Assembly: GCF_013041605.1 (NCBI RefSeq) | Contig: NZ_JABEQC010000007.1 | Coordinates: forward strand, 186,001-250,000 | Reading direction: 5' to 3' | Source: Vibrio plantisponsor | Lineage (GTDB): Bacteria > Pseudomonadota > Gammaproteobacteria > Enterobacterales > Vibrionaceae | DNA length: 64,000 bases | Shown: positions 32,826-42,936 of the stretch, one piece after another | Numbering within the stretch: the first letter of the stretch is position 1 | Layout: each line of letters begins with the position of its first letter | Translations under genes and position numbers: made by a program | Notes under the pieces: generated by a model | Told to the model about the DNA's origin: nothing | Database searches by the model: none | What the model saw: the letters and a program-made list of their open reading frames with translations, nothing else

Positions 32826-34925
32826 TTAACTTTTCTTAGTCACTGGATAATCGCCATTCAACAACTCCTGCACAAACACTGAACCACTTCCGGTATAAGT
32901 GATCCATACTTTTTCACGTGCTCGAGTCATTGCTACATAAAATAATCGTCTTTCTTCTGCGAACGCAAAGTCGTCATTTGAGGCTGTCAAAGCGCCATCA
33001 AGATGCAATGCTTTCACTTTTGCAGGGAACTGCCCTTCATCCACACAAAGAATAATCACATAATCTGCTTCTTTACCTTTACTGGCATGGCAGGTCATAA
33101 ATTCTAACTTAAGTGATAAGAAACGGTTCTGCCAATCTCGCAACAGTTCTGGTTTGTGGTAATGATTACGTCCAAGTAAAAGCACCGTTTTTACCCCAGA
33201 CGCTTTGCGGTTTAAGCCATCCAGAATTTTCTCAACGCTGGTGCTAGGCGATAGCACTACCGCTTTGCTACTTTGTGTCTTCACGCTGTTGAGTGTCTTT
33301 TCACGTTGCTGTGGGTTTTGCTGAACAAAACGATTCGCCACTTCACCCAACTTATCGTTAAAACGATAGGTTGTGTCTAGATGGTGCACTGTTGAATATG
33401 GCATGCGTGCTTCGAAATCGGTGGTGAGATCGACATCGGATCCCGCGAATTGGTATATCGACTGCCAATCGTCTCCAACCGCAAATAGATTACATTGATT
33501 CGGATTCTGTTCACACAGAGCCTGAATCAGACCCAAACGTTGTGGCGAGATATCCTGATACTCATCGATCATAATGAACTTCCAAGGAGCGGCAAACTTC
33601 CTCTTTGTCACGTAGTCGGTGGCTCGACTGATCATGATGTTGAAATCAATGTGGTTGTTTTCTTTTAGCATCTCTTGCCAAGCTTGGTAGCACGGCCAAC
33701 ATAACGAGAGTTCACTGTTGAGGCGCGGATAATCAGGATGCTCAACCAAACGCTCTTGAACCGATTTTTTCGATATGCCTAGTAATGCCAGTTGATCCAA
33801 CTGCTTTTCAAGCCAAGCAATCAATTTAGGGTTTTCAACATGGCTACCGAGTTCATCATCACCAGCCAGGTAAGCAATTGGCCACTGTGATAAATGCTTT
33901 TGCCAACGTTTAAAGTTTGTCGGTGTCATCCAATGGCGCTTAAGCCAGTCAATACACCACGCCCTCTTGAGTTTTTCATCTAAGGCAATTGGCGAGATAA
34001 CAGCATTACCACCGTCAACCTTATTTAGAATACTTAAGCCAAGTTGATGGAATGTGTTTACCTGGATCTTCTCTGCCGCTAGACCGATTTTATTCTTTAG
34101 TCTCTGCTCCATTTCACCGGCAGCATCACGGCCAAAAGCAACCAACAAGATATCTTCGGCTTGGGCTAAATGGCTTTGTAAAAGATAGGCGACTCTTGCT
34201 GTCAGCACACTTGTTTTACCTGAACCTGCACCAGCCAAGACGAGGTTGTGATCATCATTAAGTAACACGGCGTGCTGCTGAGAAATGTTCAGTGGTGAAG
34301 ACTCAACCTGATTGAACAAAACTTCCCAGTTCAATCTTTCATTTTCAATCCAACGACTATTTCTTTCTAAAAGTTGGTCAGAAGTATTGAGTATCCAAGG
34401 AGATAAGCTGGCAATGTGATCGGGTAGACGCTTATGCGCTTCTTCTAATGACATACCCATGGAGGTCAAATCGTCGTAAACGCGATTAACCCAGCTATCC
34501 ACTAGCGAATGCGGTAAGAATGAAGGTAATCGAACAAGGCGCGTTAGCTCTTGCTGCCATTGAGGTAGATACTGACTCAACTGAGCACATTGTTGATTGT
34601 GCCAGTTTTGATAGACAGCGACAGCTTTATGGGCAAACTGGCGGCAGTCAGGCCATGGTAAACCCTGAACTAACCAAGTTCTCTGCTTACCGTGCTCTTC
34701 ATGTGCGAAGAACTGAAGTGATCCCCAAATGGCACCGCGCTGAATTTTTACTCTGCCATTCCACACGTTAAAAGGAATATGCTCTTCACTCATTAACGAT
34801 GAGAGAATGACACATTCATCACCAAGCTCAACTTGATTATATTCACTAGAAATAAAAAACTGTGCAGTCTTATTTGCTCTCAGCTGCATTGATATTTGCT
34901 CTTTGAATTCGTTGCCAACCATCAT
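32826..34925 (-). CDS. helD: DNA helicase IV
   Basis: A 699-residue superfamily-1 (UvrD/Rep-like) 3'-5' helicase. An N-terminal domain of about 210 residues precedes the motor: Walker A LVLAGAGSGKTSVLTARVAYLL (motif I), LLVAFGRDAA (Ia), FIMIDEYQDISP (II, DEYQD), AVGDDWQSIYQFAGSD (III), LDTTYRFN (IV), CHASKGKEADYVI (V) and RRLFYVAMTRAREKVW (VI). The second of two adjacent ATG codons may be the true start. Divergent from yccS as part of the mgsA/helD/yccS cluster. Confidence 0.94.
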   Translation of the reverse strand: MMVGNEFKEQISMQLRANKTAQFFISSEYNQVELGDECVILSSLMSEEHIPFNVWNGRVKIQRGAIWGSLQFFAHEEHGKQRTWLVQGLPWPDCRQFAHKAVAVYQNWHNQQCAQLSQYLPQWQQELTRLVRLPSFLPHSLVDSWVNRVYDDLTSMGMSLEEAHKRLPDHIASLSPWILNTSDQLLERNSRWIENERLNWEVLFNQVESSPLNISQQHAVLLNDDHNLVLAGAGSGKTSVLTARVAYLLQSHLAQAEDILLVAFGRDAAGEMEQRLKNKIGLAAEKIQVNTFHQLGLSILNKVDGGNAVISPIALDEKLKRAWCIDWLKRHWMTPTNFKRWQKHLSQWPIAYLAGDDELGSHVENPKLIAWLEKQLDQLALLGISKKSVQERLVEHPDYPRLNSELSLCWPCYQAWQEMLKENNHIDFNIMISRATDYVTKRKFAAPWKFIMIDEYQDISPQRLGLIQALCEQNPNQCNLFAVGDDWQSIYQFAGSDVDLTTDFEARMPYSTVHHLDTTYRFNDKLGEVANRFVQQNPQQREKTLNSVKTQSSKAVVLSPSTSVEKILDGLNRKASGVKTVLLLGRNHYHKPELLRDWQNRFLSLKLEFMTCHASKGKEADYVIILCVDEGQFPAKVKALHLDGALTASNDDFAFAEERRLFYVAMTRAREKVWITYTGSGSVFVQELLNGDYPVTKKS

Positions 34926-35075
34926 ACCCTAACCACTTAGCGTGAAGCTAAAATAATGTCAATAATGTTTGATGTTTACTTTGTGCTCGCATGAGATTAT
35001 TTATGTAATTTGATCAAAAAGTTATCAACACAGTCTGATACACTCAATTTTTATTTTTAACAGTGATGGGCCATC

Positions 35076-37250
35076 GTGTATTTGTTAAAACGACTTCGTG
35101 TTCTATGGGCTAATAAAACCATCAACTACAGTGTGCTGATTTTCATTGCACTACTCGGTGTTGTCGTTCCAACTTGGTATTACAGTCTAAACACTTGGGT
35201 GACACCTCTGATACTGGGCGTTATCGCTGCGGCACTTGCCGAGCGAGACGACAGCTTTACAGGTCGATTAAAGGCCATCACCCTGACATTTTTCTGTTTT
35301 GCTCTTGCTGCCTTCTCAATCGAAATCTTGTTTAAAACGCCGATACTTTTCGCTATCGGACTGTTTACGTCGACTTTTGGCTTCATCATGCTCGGTGCTA
35401 TCGGTAGTCGTTACGCAAGTATTGCCTTCGGTTCACTACTTATCGCTATCTACACCATGTTGGGCGCGCATCAGAGCACCAATATATGGTTTCAACCGTT
35501 ACTGTTATTGACAGGCTGTGCTTGGTATTACTTCCTTTCGATGATCTGGCATGTTCTCTGGCCCCTTCAACCGGTGCAACAAAGCCTTGCCAACGTGTTT
35601 GTTCAGCTCGGTCAGTACCTCGATGCTAAAGCGGAACTGTTCCACCCTGTATCCGGTTTATCGCCTCAGCCACATCGTATTACCGAAGCCAACTTAAACT
35701 CAGCCACGGTTAATGCGCTCAATCAGTGTAAAGCGGTGTTTCTTACTCGTTCAAAAAGAGGCCATGTTGACAGCGCCAGCGACCGTTTTCTCAATATCTA
35801 TTTTCTGGCACAAGATATTCATGAGAGAGTGAGTTCAACCCACTATCGTTATCAGGAACTTTCAGGGCAGTTCGAGCGCTCAGATGTGCTATTCAGGCTC
35901 AAACACTTACTGCAGAAACAAGCTCAAGCTTGCCATCAAGTTGCGCATTCTATTCAGTTGGGTTTGCCTTATATCCATGATAGCGAATCAATCATCGCGC
36001 TTGATGAACTTCAGCTATCGATTAATCATCTGCAACAACAAGAGAACAAAGATTGGAAAGTGTCACTTGCTCAGCTTGGATATCTGTTCAATAACTTGGC
36101 GACGGTAGAAAAACAGTTATGTAACGTGAGCAATCCTGACACGACAAAACCTGAAGATGGCATCTTACAAGATACTGAAGCACATACATTAAAAACGGCT
36201 TGGTTAAGAATTAAGTCTAATCTGACGACTGATTCATTACTGTTCCGACATGCCGTTCGAATGTCTCTCGCGTTAACCGCTGGGTATGGGATCATTCAAG
36301 GCTTAGGAATAGAGCGCGGTTACTGGATTCTGTTAACGACTTTATTCGTCTGCCAACCCAACTTTGCCTCAACACGTCAAAAACTGAAAGCTAGGATCAT
36401 TGGCACAATTGCAGGTCTGTTGATCGGCGTACCGCTATTAACTTTATTTCCATCGCTTGAAAGCCAGCTGGTGTTTATCGTCTTCTCTGGCGTGATGTTT
36501 TTCGCCTTCCGTATTAACAATTATGGTTATGCGACCGGATTTATTACCGTACTCGTACTGTTCTGCTTTAACCAACTTGGCGAAGGCTATGCCGTGGTAT
36601 TCCCTCGCCTTGCGGATACGTTAACCGGTTGTGCGCTGGCAGTGTTTGCCGTTTACTTTATTCTTCCAGACTGGCAGTCAAAGCGTTTGCACAAAGTAAT
36701 GGCCGATGCCATAGACGCAAACAAACAGTATTTAGATCAGATCATCGGTCAATATCGAATTGGTAAGAAGGATAACCTCAGTTACCGAATTGCAAGACGT
36801 CAGGCTCATAACCAGGACGCAGCTTTAGCCGTTGCAGTAAGTAATATGCTTGCAGAACCGGGTAAATACAGAGCCGCTACAGATGAGAGTTTTCGTTTCC
36901 TCACTCTTAACCATGCCCTGCTGAGCTACACCTCTGCACTAGGTGCTCACCGAACTCGAATTGATGATGAAACGGTTCACCAATTAGTCTTGGAGTCTCA
37001 TCGTGTGATTCACCAGCATTTAGATGCGCTCTATCAGCAGTTGTACAATCACTGTACTGAATCTGACGCAACCAATATTGATGATTCAGGGTTAAAAGAA
37101 CGTCTAAGTGAATGGCGTGAAGAAGATAGCAGTTCTGCTCGCTTAGTGCTTCAACAACTCCATTTGATCTACCGAATGCTACCTGAGCTGCATTCACTGG
37201 CAGCTAAATTCGCTGTACGAGTCCCTCCTAGCAAGCAACCGTCCTTATAG
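35076..37250 (+). CDS. yccS: YccS-family inner-membrane protein
   Basis: A 724-residue FUSC/YccS-type protein with two bundles of membrane helices (about residues 18-165 and 400-535), each followed by a soluble helical part. Typical segments: ERGYWILLTTLFVCQPNFASTRQKLKAR, RIIGTIAGLLIG and YFILPDWQSKRL. Proteins of this type are related to aromatic-acid efflux components; the function of YccS is not settled. The start is a GTG with weak support. E. coli also has yccS close to helD and mgsA. Confidence 0.9.
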   Translation: MYLLKRLRVLWANKTINYSVLIFIALLGVVVPTWYYSLNTWVTPLILGVIAAALAERDDSFTGRLKAITLTFFCFALAAFSIEILFKTPILFAIGLFTSTFGFIMLGAIGSRYASIAFGSLLIAIYTMLGAHQSTNIWFQPLLLLTGCAWYYFLSMIWHVLWPLQPVQQSLANVFVQLGQYLDAKAELFHPVSGLSPQPHRITEANLNSATVNALNQCKAVFLTRSKRGHVDSASDRFLNIYFLAQDIHERVSSTHYRYQELSGQFERSDVLFRLKHLLQKQAQACHQVAHSIQLGLPYIHDSESIIALDELQLSINHLQQQENKDWKVSLAQLGYLFNNLATVEKQLCNVSNPDTTKPEDGILQDTEAHTLKTAWLRIKSNLTTDSLLFRHAVRMSLALTAGYGIIQGLGIERGYWILLTTLFVCQPNFASTRQKLKARIIGTIAGLLIGVPLLTLFPSLESQLVFIVFSGVMFFAFRINNYGYATGFITVLVLFCFNQLGEGYAVVFPRLADTLTGCALAVFAVYFILPDWQSKRLHKVMADAIDANKQYLDQIIGQYRIGKKDNLSYRIARRQAHNQDAALAVAVSNMLAEPGKYRAATDESFRFLTLNHALLSYTSALGAHRTRIDDETVHQLVLESHRVIHQHLDALYQQLYNHCTESDATNIDDSGLKERLSEWREEDSSSARLVLQQLHLIYRMLPELHSLAAKFAVRVPPSKQPSL

Positions 37251-37257
37251 AACCACT

Positions 37258-37298
37258 GTTGGTGCCATTAAGAAAAATGGTACCAACATGCGTTTTTT
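37258..37298 (+). terminator. Terminator after yccS
   Basis: GTTGGTGCCATT and AATGGTACCAAC pair around a short loop, followed by ATGCGTTTTTT. It begins 8 bases past the yccS stop. Confidence 0.82.
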
Positions 37299-37453
37299 AC
37301 ATTAACAGGCGTATAACCTGACACTTTTCGGACATAAGCATTAGCACGAAAACTAACATAAATATCAGTGTTATCTTACACAGCAAGGTTTAGGTGCTCA
37401 TGAACCACAAGGTCATGTCGAGACGTGAAAATAGGCTATTACAGGACATTAGA

Positions 37454-37615
37454 ATGAACAGCGTTCAATTTGATAATTTCAAATCACAGTTACAACAGTT
37501 GACACCTCAACAGCTGCGAGCTCTGCAAGGTGAAATTTCTCATTCTCTTGAAGGGGAAAGATCAGAACTGGTGACTTCTGAAGAGTTAGAACTTATCTCT
37601 AAGTTGTTTTCTTAA
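37454..37615 (+). CDS. Small protein (53 aa), unknown
   Basis: The ATG at 37454 follows AGGA with good spacing and gives 53 residues: MNSVQFDNFKSQLQQL, then a Gln/Leu-rich helix TPQQLRALQGEISHSL and an acidic end SEELELISKLFS. The pattern LTxxQLxxLQ also occurs at the N-terminus of some IS1595-type transposases, but nothing else of a transposase is here. An upstream in-frame GTG at 37394 is less likely. Confidence 0.6.
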   Translation: MNSVQFDNFKSQLQQLTPQQLRALQGEISHSLEGERSELVTSEELELISKLFS

Positions 37616-37689
37616 CTGTGGTTGTACGCCATTAACTTGCATAATAAATGAACAAGGCATAAGCTTTTATCACTAAGAAGGATTAGCGT

Positions 37690-37977
37690 ATGTCAATTTC
37701 GTCTCTACAGTCTGGTTACCCTATTGTTCAACAGTCATACAAAATGGCTGACGAAGCAGCAAGAGATATACAAAAGTCCAATTCATTCAAGAATGACTTT
37801 TCAAATGGTGACGCGTTGAAATTCAATGCTGTCGAACACAAAAAAGACCACCATTCACAAAGCGATATTGAACCAATGATGAAGCTTAACCAAGCGGCTC
37901 AATACAATCGCGTCGGTGCCAATGTGATTCAACGTGAACAAGATATGATCGGCAGTCTGCTCGATATCCATATCTAG
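37690..37977 (+). CDS. Orphan protein resembling flagellar rod/hook protein ends
   Basis: A 95-residue protein. The N-terminal helix (MSISSLQSGYPIVQQSYKMA) resembles the N-terminus of flagellar rod/hook proteins, and the C-terminal helix (VGANVIQREQDMIGSLLDI) resembles their C-terminus (typical pattern ANxKVIQxxDxMLxxLLDI). Between them is only a short polar, His-rich spacer. Such proteins have paired terminal helices that pack as coiled coils. There are no other flagellar genes in the window. It has an AAGAAGGA ribosome site and no terminator is obvious before modC. Confidence 0.7.
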   Translation: MSISSLQSGYPIVQQSYKMADEAARDIQKSNSFKNDFSNGDALKFNAVEHKKDHHSQSDIEPMMKLNQAAQYNRVGANVIQREQDMIGSLLDIHI

Positions 37978-37991
37978 TCATCTCACCTACT

Positions 37992-39104
37992 TTAAAGATT
38001 CGCTATCGCAATATCTCTTTGTGAAACACTCACGCCTTTGATCTGTGCGAAAACCTGCATACCTTCCTCTAACTTTAGATCGTCCAACGCCCACTTAGTG
38101 ATAGTTGCCCGTAGATAGCAACCTTGATTCAAGTCCAGTTTTACCGAGACACTCTTCTTGTTATCACCGTAATGCTGATACTCAATGCCAGCGATGCGGG
38201 CAGGTAAGATATTTCGAATCGACGATTTTTCATTTTTATCCAGAGCAATTGAAACGTCATTTGCTCTAATTTGCAGACGAACAGTAGATCCTAGTTCGGC
38301 GTCAACCTGTTGAACCCAAAATGTTAAACCTTCAACAAATTGTAATTGAGTCAAACCATATTCCAGATTGTGCTGGTTAACTGTCGCGGAAAATAAGGTA
38401 CTTTGCTCACTAAAAGATTGCCAAGGGCGCATCACTTTTGACGACCAAACGTCTTCTATTTTGCCATCAGATACAACCTTGCCTTGATCAATCACAATAA
38501 GGTGATCCGCGAGTCTTAGAATTTCGCTTAAGCTGTGCGACACATAGAAAATAGGAATTTTCACCTTCTTAGATAGCGTTTCTAAGAAAGGCATAACTTC
38601 TCGTTTACGAGGCAAATCTAATGAGGCTAATGGTTCATCCATGAGTAATAAATCTGGTTTCGACAGCAATGCTCTGCCTATCGCAACACGCTGTTTCTCA
38701 CCACCAGAAAGCCCTTTGGGATAACGAGACAGCAAAGGTTTTAGAGCTAGCAACTCAACGATGGAATTGAAATAGTCATGGTCTTTATCTCTAACACCAT
38801 AATTTAAATTCCCCTGAACCGTGTAATGAGGAAAAAGTCTTGGTTCTTGAAACACATAACCGAGATTACGTTTTTCAACCGCAATATTAGTATCCTGCTC
38901 ACTATCAAATAAGGTTCGTCCATTAACGACTATCTTACCCGCATCAGGAGTTAACAAACCGCTTACAGCATTTACTATCGAAGTTTTTCCAGCTCCAGAA
39001 CGTCCGAATATTGCGGTTATACCGTGGCTTGGCGCAATGAAATCCACGTTCATTTCCACGTTTTCCAGATGCTTCTGGAAAGTCACCTTAACGCCTTGGC
39101 TCAT
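37992..39104 (-). CDS. modC: Molybdate ABC transporter ATP-binding protein
   Basis: The 370-residue ATPase of the molybdate importer. Walker A is IFGRSGAGKTSIVNAV (about residues 31-45), Q-loop VFQEPRLFPHYTV, signature LSGGEKQRVAIGRALL, Walker B LLLMDEPLASLD, H-loop VSHSL. The C-terminal part (about 290-360) is a Mop/TOBE domain that binds molybdate. Last gene of cobQ-modA-modB-modC; its ATG overlaps the modB stop by four bases. Confidence 0.94.
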   Translation of the reverse strand: MSQGVKVTFQKHLENVEMNVDFIAPSHGITAIFGRSGAGKTSIVNAVSGLLTPDAGKIVVNGRTLFDSEQDTNIAVEKRNLGYVFQEPRLFPHYTVQGNLNYGVRDKDHDYFNSIVELLALKPLLSRYPKGLSGGEKQRVAIGRALLSKPDLLLMDEPLASLDLPRKREVMPFLETLSKKVKIPIFYVSHSLSEILRLADHLIVIDQGKVVSDGKIEDVWSSKVMRPWQSFSEQSTLFSATVNQHNLEYGLTQLQFVEGLTFWVQQVDAELGSTVRLQIRANDVSIALDKNEKSSIRNILPARIAGIEYQHYGDNKKSVSVKLDLNQGCYLRATITKWALDDLKLEEGMQVFAQIKGVSVSQRDIAIANL

Positions 39105-39808
39105 TGGCTCACTCCTAGACGACGTCTAACTCGTCGACTAACCCATTCCGAAGTCAATAGCGATAACAGCGCAATGACGATTGAAATAACACATAAACGC
39201 GCAGCGGCCATCTCTTCTCCCGGAGTTTCAAGGAAAGTAAACATAGCCAATGGAATGGTTTGAGTCTCTGCGGGGATATTTGAAACAAAACTGATTGTGG
39301 CGCCAAACTCTCCTAAACTTCTCGCAAAGGCAAGCATGACTCCGGTTATTACACCTGGCAGTGTTAAAGGTAGCGTAATAGTAAAGAAAACTTTTATCGG
39401 TGAAGCGCCAAGCGTCTTTGCCGCTTGCTCAAGTTTAATATCAATACTTTCTACGCTTAAACGAATCGCTCGCACCATCAAAGGAAGTGACACAACCACA
39501 CAAGCCAAAACAGCACCACGCCAACTAAAGCTAAAAGAAACGCCAAACCAGTCATAGAGCCAACTGCCAATAACCCCTCTCCTGCCCATCGAAATCAACA
39601 ACAAATACCCGATCACCACAGGTGGAAGCACTAAAGGCAAATGAATTAGGCTATCCAACACGCTCTTACCAACAAACTCTTTACGCGCGAGTACCCAGCC
39701 AAGTATTACCCCGACAGGTAGCAGCCACACAACAGCGTATGCGGCTACTTTTAAACTTAATCGCAGTGCGGTTAACTCATAATCACTAAGCAAATAGTCA
39801 CTGAGCAA
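39101..39808 (-). CDS. modB: Molybdate ABC transporter permease
   Basis: A 235-residue, roughly five-helix permease. The coupling loop EQAAKTLGASPIKVFFTITLPL (the EAA motif) fits the type-1 ABC importers, and ARSLGEFGATISFVSNIPAETQTIPLAMF is the molybdate/tungstate/sulfate permease signature. It overlaps modA by 11 bases and modC by 4, so all three are translationally coupled. Confidence 0.94.
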   Translation of the reverse strand: MLSDYLLSDYELTALRLSLKVAAYAVVWLLPVGVILGWVLARKEFVGKSVLDSLIHLPLVLPPVVIGYLLLISMGRRGVIGSWLYDWFGVSFSFSWRGAVLACVVVSLPLMVRAIRLSVESIDIKLEQAAKTLGASPIKVFFTITLPLTLPGVITGVMLAFARSLGEFGATISFVSNIPAETQTIPLAMFTFLETPGEEMAAARLCVISIVIALLSLLTSEWVSRRVRRRLGVSQ

Positions 39809-40571
39809 ATTTCTCGTTTCCCATGTCTGTACGGAATCCGTATCTATTTAATATGGTTTTGGCTTCATCAGAGTGTATAAAATCTACCAGTTCTTTACTG
39901 CTTAACTTGTCGTTAAGTTGCACCAGTGGATAGTGTATTGCACCGTGTAACGTCGGCTCAAATGACTGTACTACTTCTACTGTGTCAGTAAGTAAAGCAT
40001 CTGTTTTATAGACAATGCCTAATACCGATTCTCCACGCTCAACCAATGCTAACGCGCTACGAACGTTATTGGTCTGAGCCAATTTGGATTTAACATCACT
40101 CCAGACACCTAAGTGAGTGAGAGCCTCTTTGGCGTAAATGCCAACAGGTACAGAATCTGTATTCCCTACTGCGATTCGAGAACCCTCGAGTGCTCTATTC
40201 CACTCTTCTTTTTGATCCAGTTTGAAAGACTGCATCGGTGAACTCGCAGGCTTAATCAACACCAATTGGTTACCGGCAATCAGTGAGACCTTATCGGCCT
40301 CTGCCAGTTTCTTATCAACTAGGTAAGTTACCCATTTTTCATTCGCCGAAAGGAAAACATCCGCAGGAGCGCCGCTTTCGATCTGGCGGGCTAATGAGGA
40401 AGAACCACCGAATACCGTTACGACATGACTGTCATGTTGTTGATTGTATGCTTCAACTAGATCACCAACCGCGTTGGTCATTGAAGATGCAGCATAGATT
40501 GTAACGGTTTCTTTGGCTAAAACTGAATGACTAGAAAGGAGTAATCCTAGGCATAATATGATCTGCTTCAT
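39798..40571 (-). CDS. modA: Molybdate ABC transporter substrate-binding protein
   Basis: A 257-residue periplasmic molybdate-binding protein. The signal peptide is about 19 residues (LGLLLSSHSVLA before KETVTIYAASS). The anion site is in YAASSMTNAV and FGGSSSLARQIESGAPADVFLSAN, with AVGNTDSVPVGIYAKEAL as the second part. Its ATG begins one base after the cobQ stop. Confidence 0.94.
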   Translation of the reverse strand: MKQIILCLGLLLSSHSVLAKETVTIYAASSMTNAVGDLVEAYNQQHDSHVVTVFGGSSSLARQIESGAPADVFLSANEKWVTYLVDKKLAEADKVSLIAGNQLVLIKPASSPMQSFKLDQKEEWNRALEGSRIAVGNTDSVPVGIYAKEALTHLGVWSDVKSKLAQTNNVRSALALVERGESVLGIVYKTDALLTDTVEVVQSFEPTLHGAIHYPLVQLNDKLSSKELVDFIHSDEAKTILNRYGFRTDMGNEKFAQ

Positions 40572-40572
40572 T

Positions 40573-42054
40573 TTATTTAACCTTGAGTGAGTCGTCCCAT
40601 AAGGAATCCCAATTCATATGCTCTTCTATTGCGTCGGCAATTCTATTGATTGCCAACTCTTTAGTCGCCACATGATCATATGCTTGTAGTTCTTCTGCTC
40701 CAGCCCAACGACAAATTAGACTCGCTGTCTCAAACTCATCAAACACACCATGCAGATAAGTACCAAGGATCTGACCACAAGGGCTCACGAGTCCATCGGT
40801 ACTGCCATTATCAAGAGTGATTAGAGAGGTTGATTGCGCATCCTTGGCAAACTCGGATACCCCAACATGAATTTCATAACCAGATACACGGGCACTTTCA
40901 TTGTTGAGATGGAGCGTACCTTTGACATTTGTTAACTGCTTTTGCAACGTTAACGTGGTTTCCATATCCAACAAACCAAGGCCTTTGGAGCTACCCGCTT
41001 TGCCTTCCACGCCATCTGGATCATGTATCCAGTGACCAAGCATCTGATAACCACCACATATTCCGAAGACCTTGCCGCCAAGACGAATATGACGCTGTAT
41101 GTCTTTATCCCAACCTTGCGAGCGTAAATATTCCATATCAGCACGTGTTGATTTGCTGCCGGGCAAAATGATCAAGTCAGCATGTTGAAGTTTTTCACCT
41201 TTGCCGACATAGCGCAGGTCAATATCGGGATTTAACCGCAACGCATCAAAGTCGGTATGGTTGCTAATACGGGTAAAAACTGGAACAACCACTTTAAGCT
41301 TGGTTTGCTCTGACTTAACTTGATTTGCAGTAATAGCGTCTTCCGCTTCCAAATCAAAACCGTGCAAATAAGGCAGTACGCCAAGTACAGGCTTGCCTGT
41401 TTTTTCTTCTAGCCAATCCAGCCCTGACTGTAAAAGAGCAATATCGCCTCTGAAACGGTTAATAACAAAGCCTTTAACTCTGGCTTGCTCGGACTCAGAT
41501 AATAGAGCTAACGTCCCGTAAAGATGAGCAAAAACACCGCCTCTATCAATATCGGCAATGATAATCACGGGTACATCTGCCGCCTCGGCAAAACCCATGT
41601 TGGCAATATCGTTCTCTCTTAGATTCACTTCCGCTGGGCTGCCTGCACCCTCTATCACAACATACTCATACTGCCGTTGCAGCTTACCAAATGAATCTAG
41701 AACCGCCTCCATCGCAACTTTTTTATAGTCGTGATAGCTTTGCGCTTCCATATTAGAGAGTGCCCTACCTTGCAAAATAACTTGCGCACCCGTATCCGAG
41801 TTAGGTTTAAGTAAGACAGGATTCATGTGAACTGAAGCTTCAATGCCACAAGCGAGAGCCTGAACAGCCTGTGCCCGGCCGATTTCACCACCATCTGCAG
41901 TCACTGCGCTGTTCAAGGCCATGTTCTGCGGTTTAAATGGCGCTACTTTGCAGCCTCGTCTTGCCAACACTCGGCATAAACCTGCCACTAAAACACTTTT
42001 GCCAGCATCAGAAGTGGTACCTTGAACCATTAAAGCTTGAGTCTTTGTTTTCAT
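40573..42054 (-). CDS. cobQ: Cobyric acid synthase
   Basis: Amidates adenosyl-cobyrinic a,c-diamide at four positions in cobalamin synthesis, using glutamine and ATP. The 493-residue protein has the N-terminal ATPase domain ([43 protein letters not shown]) and the C-terminal glutamine amidotransferase ([15 protein letters not shown] with nucleophile Cys; GTYLHGVFD with the His). First gene of the operon with modABC, an unusual pairing. No B12 riboswitch is seen in 42055-42275. Confidence 0.94.
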   Translation of the reverse strand: MKTKTQALMVQGTTSDAGKSVLVAGLCRVLARRGCKVAPFKPQNMALNSAVTADGGEIGRAQAVQALACGIEASVHMNPVLLKPNSDTGAQVILQGRALSNMEAQSYHDYKKVAMEAVLDSFGKLQRQYEYVVIEGAGSPAEVNLRENDIANMGFAEAADVPVIIIADIDRGGVFAHLYGTLALLSESEQARVKGFVINRFRGDIALLQSGLDWLEEKTGKPVLGVLPYLHGFDLEAEDAITANQVKSEQTKLKVVVPVFTRISNHTDFDALRLNPDIDLRYVGKGEKLQHADLIILPGSKSTRADMEYLRSQGWDKDIQRHIRLGGKVFGICGGYQMLGHWIHDPDGVEGKAGSSKGLGLLDMETTLTLQKQLTNVKGTLHLNNESARVSGYEIHVGVSEFAKDAQSTSLITLDNGSTDGLVSPCGQILGTYLHGVFDEFETASLICRWAGAEELQAYDHVATKELAINRIADAIEEHMNWDSLWDDSLKVK

Positions 42055-42275
42055 CGTATTTCTTATACTAAATTTTTAAACATACTATACCCAAATTTGA
42101 ACTAATGTCCTGAATATCAACGCGAATGATTCAAAAATAGACCAGATAAACAGCAAACAAACCTTACATTCATCAAATTTTTTAATCACCTTATATTAGT
42201 TGAGATACAATGGCCTGTAATTTGCTAATAAATAATGTATCTTTACATTTTAATTCACTCAGGACGAATACACTT

Positions 42276-42800
42276 ATGTTAAAAAAGGCAGGTCTCTTAA
42301 GCTTAATTGGTTTTGCTTTCGCAGCACCAAACACCGCTATGGCGAACAACTTTAGCTACAATTTTCTTGAAGTTAGAACTGCTATTAGCCCTGAGTCGTT
42401 TGGCGGTGAGTTTAGTACCAATTTTACAGACAACTCCCACTTTATTCTTCGCGCAGATACTCGCTTTGATAAGGATTGGGATATGGCTGGTGGTATTGGT
42501 TTCAATGGCCCTATTAACCAATTCATGGATGTATACGGACAAATGCTGCTGCATCATGTCAATTACACCAAAGAAGAAGGTGATGATTCCGAATTTATCT
42601 ACGAGTTGAATGTTGGTGGCCGAGTATGGTTGACTAACCAACTTGAAGTTCACGCTAAGATTGGTCGTGCCGATGAAAGCGGTGTGTTTATTGGTGGTGT
42701 CCGTTTCCATTCAACAGACCAATTATCTCTAAGTGCTGAAGCAAGAAATGCTGGAATCTGGGGACCTCAAATCGCGATGGGCGTGCGCTTCAATTACTAG
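42276..42800 (+). CDS. Outer-membrane beta-barrel-like protein
   Basis: The ATG at 42276 gives a 174-residue protein whose signal peptide (KKAGLLSLIGFAFAAPNT, cut after AMA) is intact; a start 22 codons upstream would bury it. The mature part consists of alternating polar/hydrophobic strands (FILRADTRFD, MAGGIGFNGP, YELNVGGRVWLTNQLEVHAKIG, IFGGVRFHS-like) and ends in an aromatic residue (VRFNY), as outer-membrane barrels do. Family not identified. Confidence 0.72.
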   Translation: MLKKAGLLSLIGFAFAAPNTAMANNFSYNFLEVRTAISPESFGGEFSTNFTDNSHFILRADTRFDKDWDMAGGIGFNGPINQFMDVYGQMLLHHVNYTKEEGDDSEFIYELNVGGRVWLTNQLEVHAKIGRADESGVFIGGVRFHSTDQLSLSAEARNAGIWGPQIAMGVRFNY

Positions 42801-42936
42801 TTGGGCGCTGATCTCTTTCTCAAAATGATGTCGTCATATTTAATTCAGATTCGACTAAAATTCGAAGAGTTTTGTAATATACTCAACCTTATACCGTACT
42901 CAATAATAAAAACGACACGGCAGGGCTGTAATAGAT

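Noticed and set aside
37454..37615. Transposase remnant (IS1595-type)
   Set aside because: Only a short Gln/Leu-rich helix is similar; there are no terminal repeats, no catalytic residues and the frame has its own ribosome site and stop.
42055..42275. Cobalamin or molybdenum-cofactor riboswitch upstream of cobQ-modABC
   Set aside because: I looked for the B12 box and for a long paired leader on the minus strand and found neither; the stretch is AT-rich without clear structure.
42303..42710. 135-codon minus-strand frame
   Set aside because: It lies opposite the outer-membrane barrel gene, which has a signal peptide and a barrel-like pattern; the antisense product looks random and has no ribosome site.
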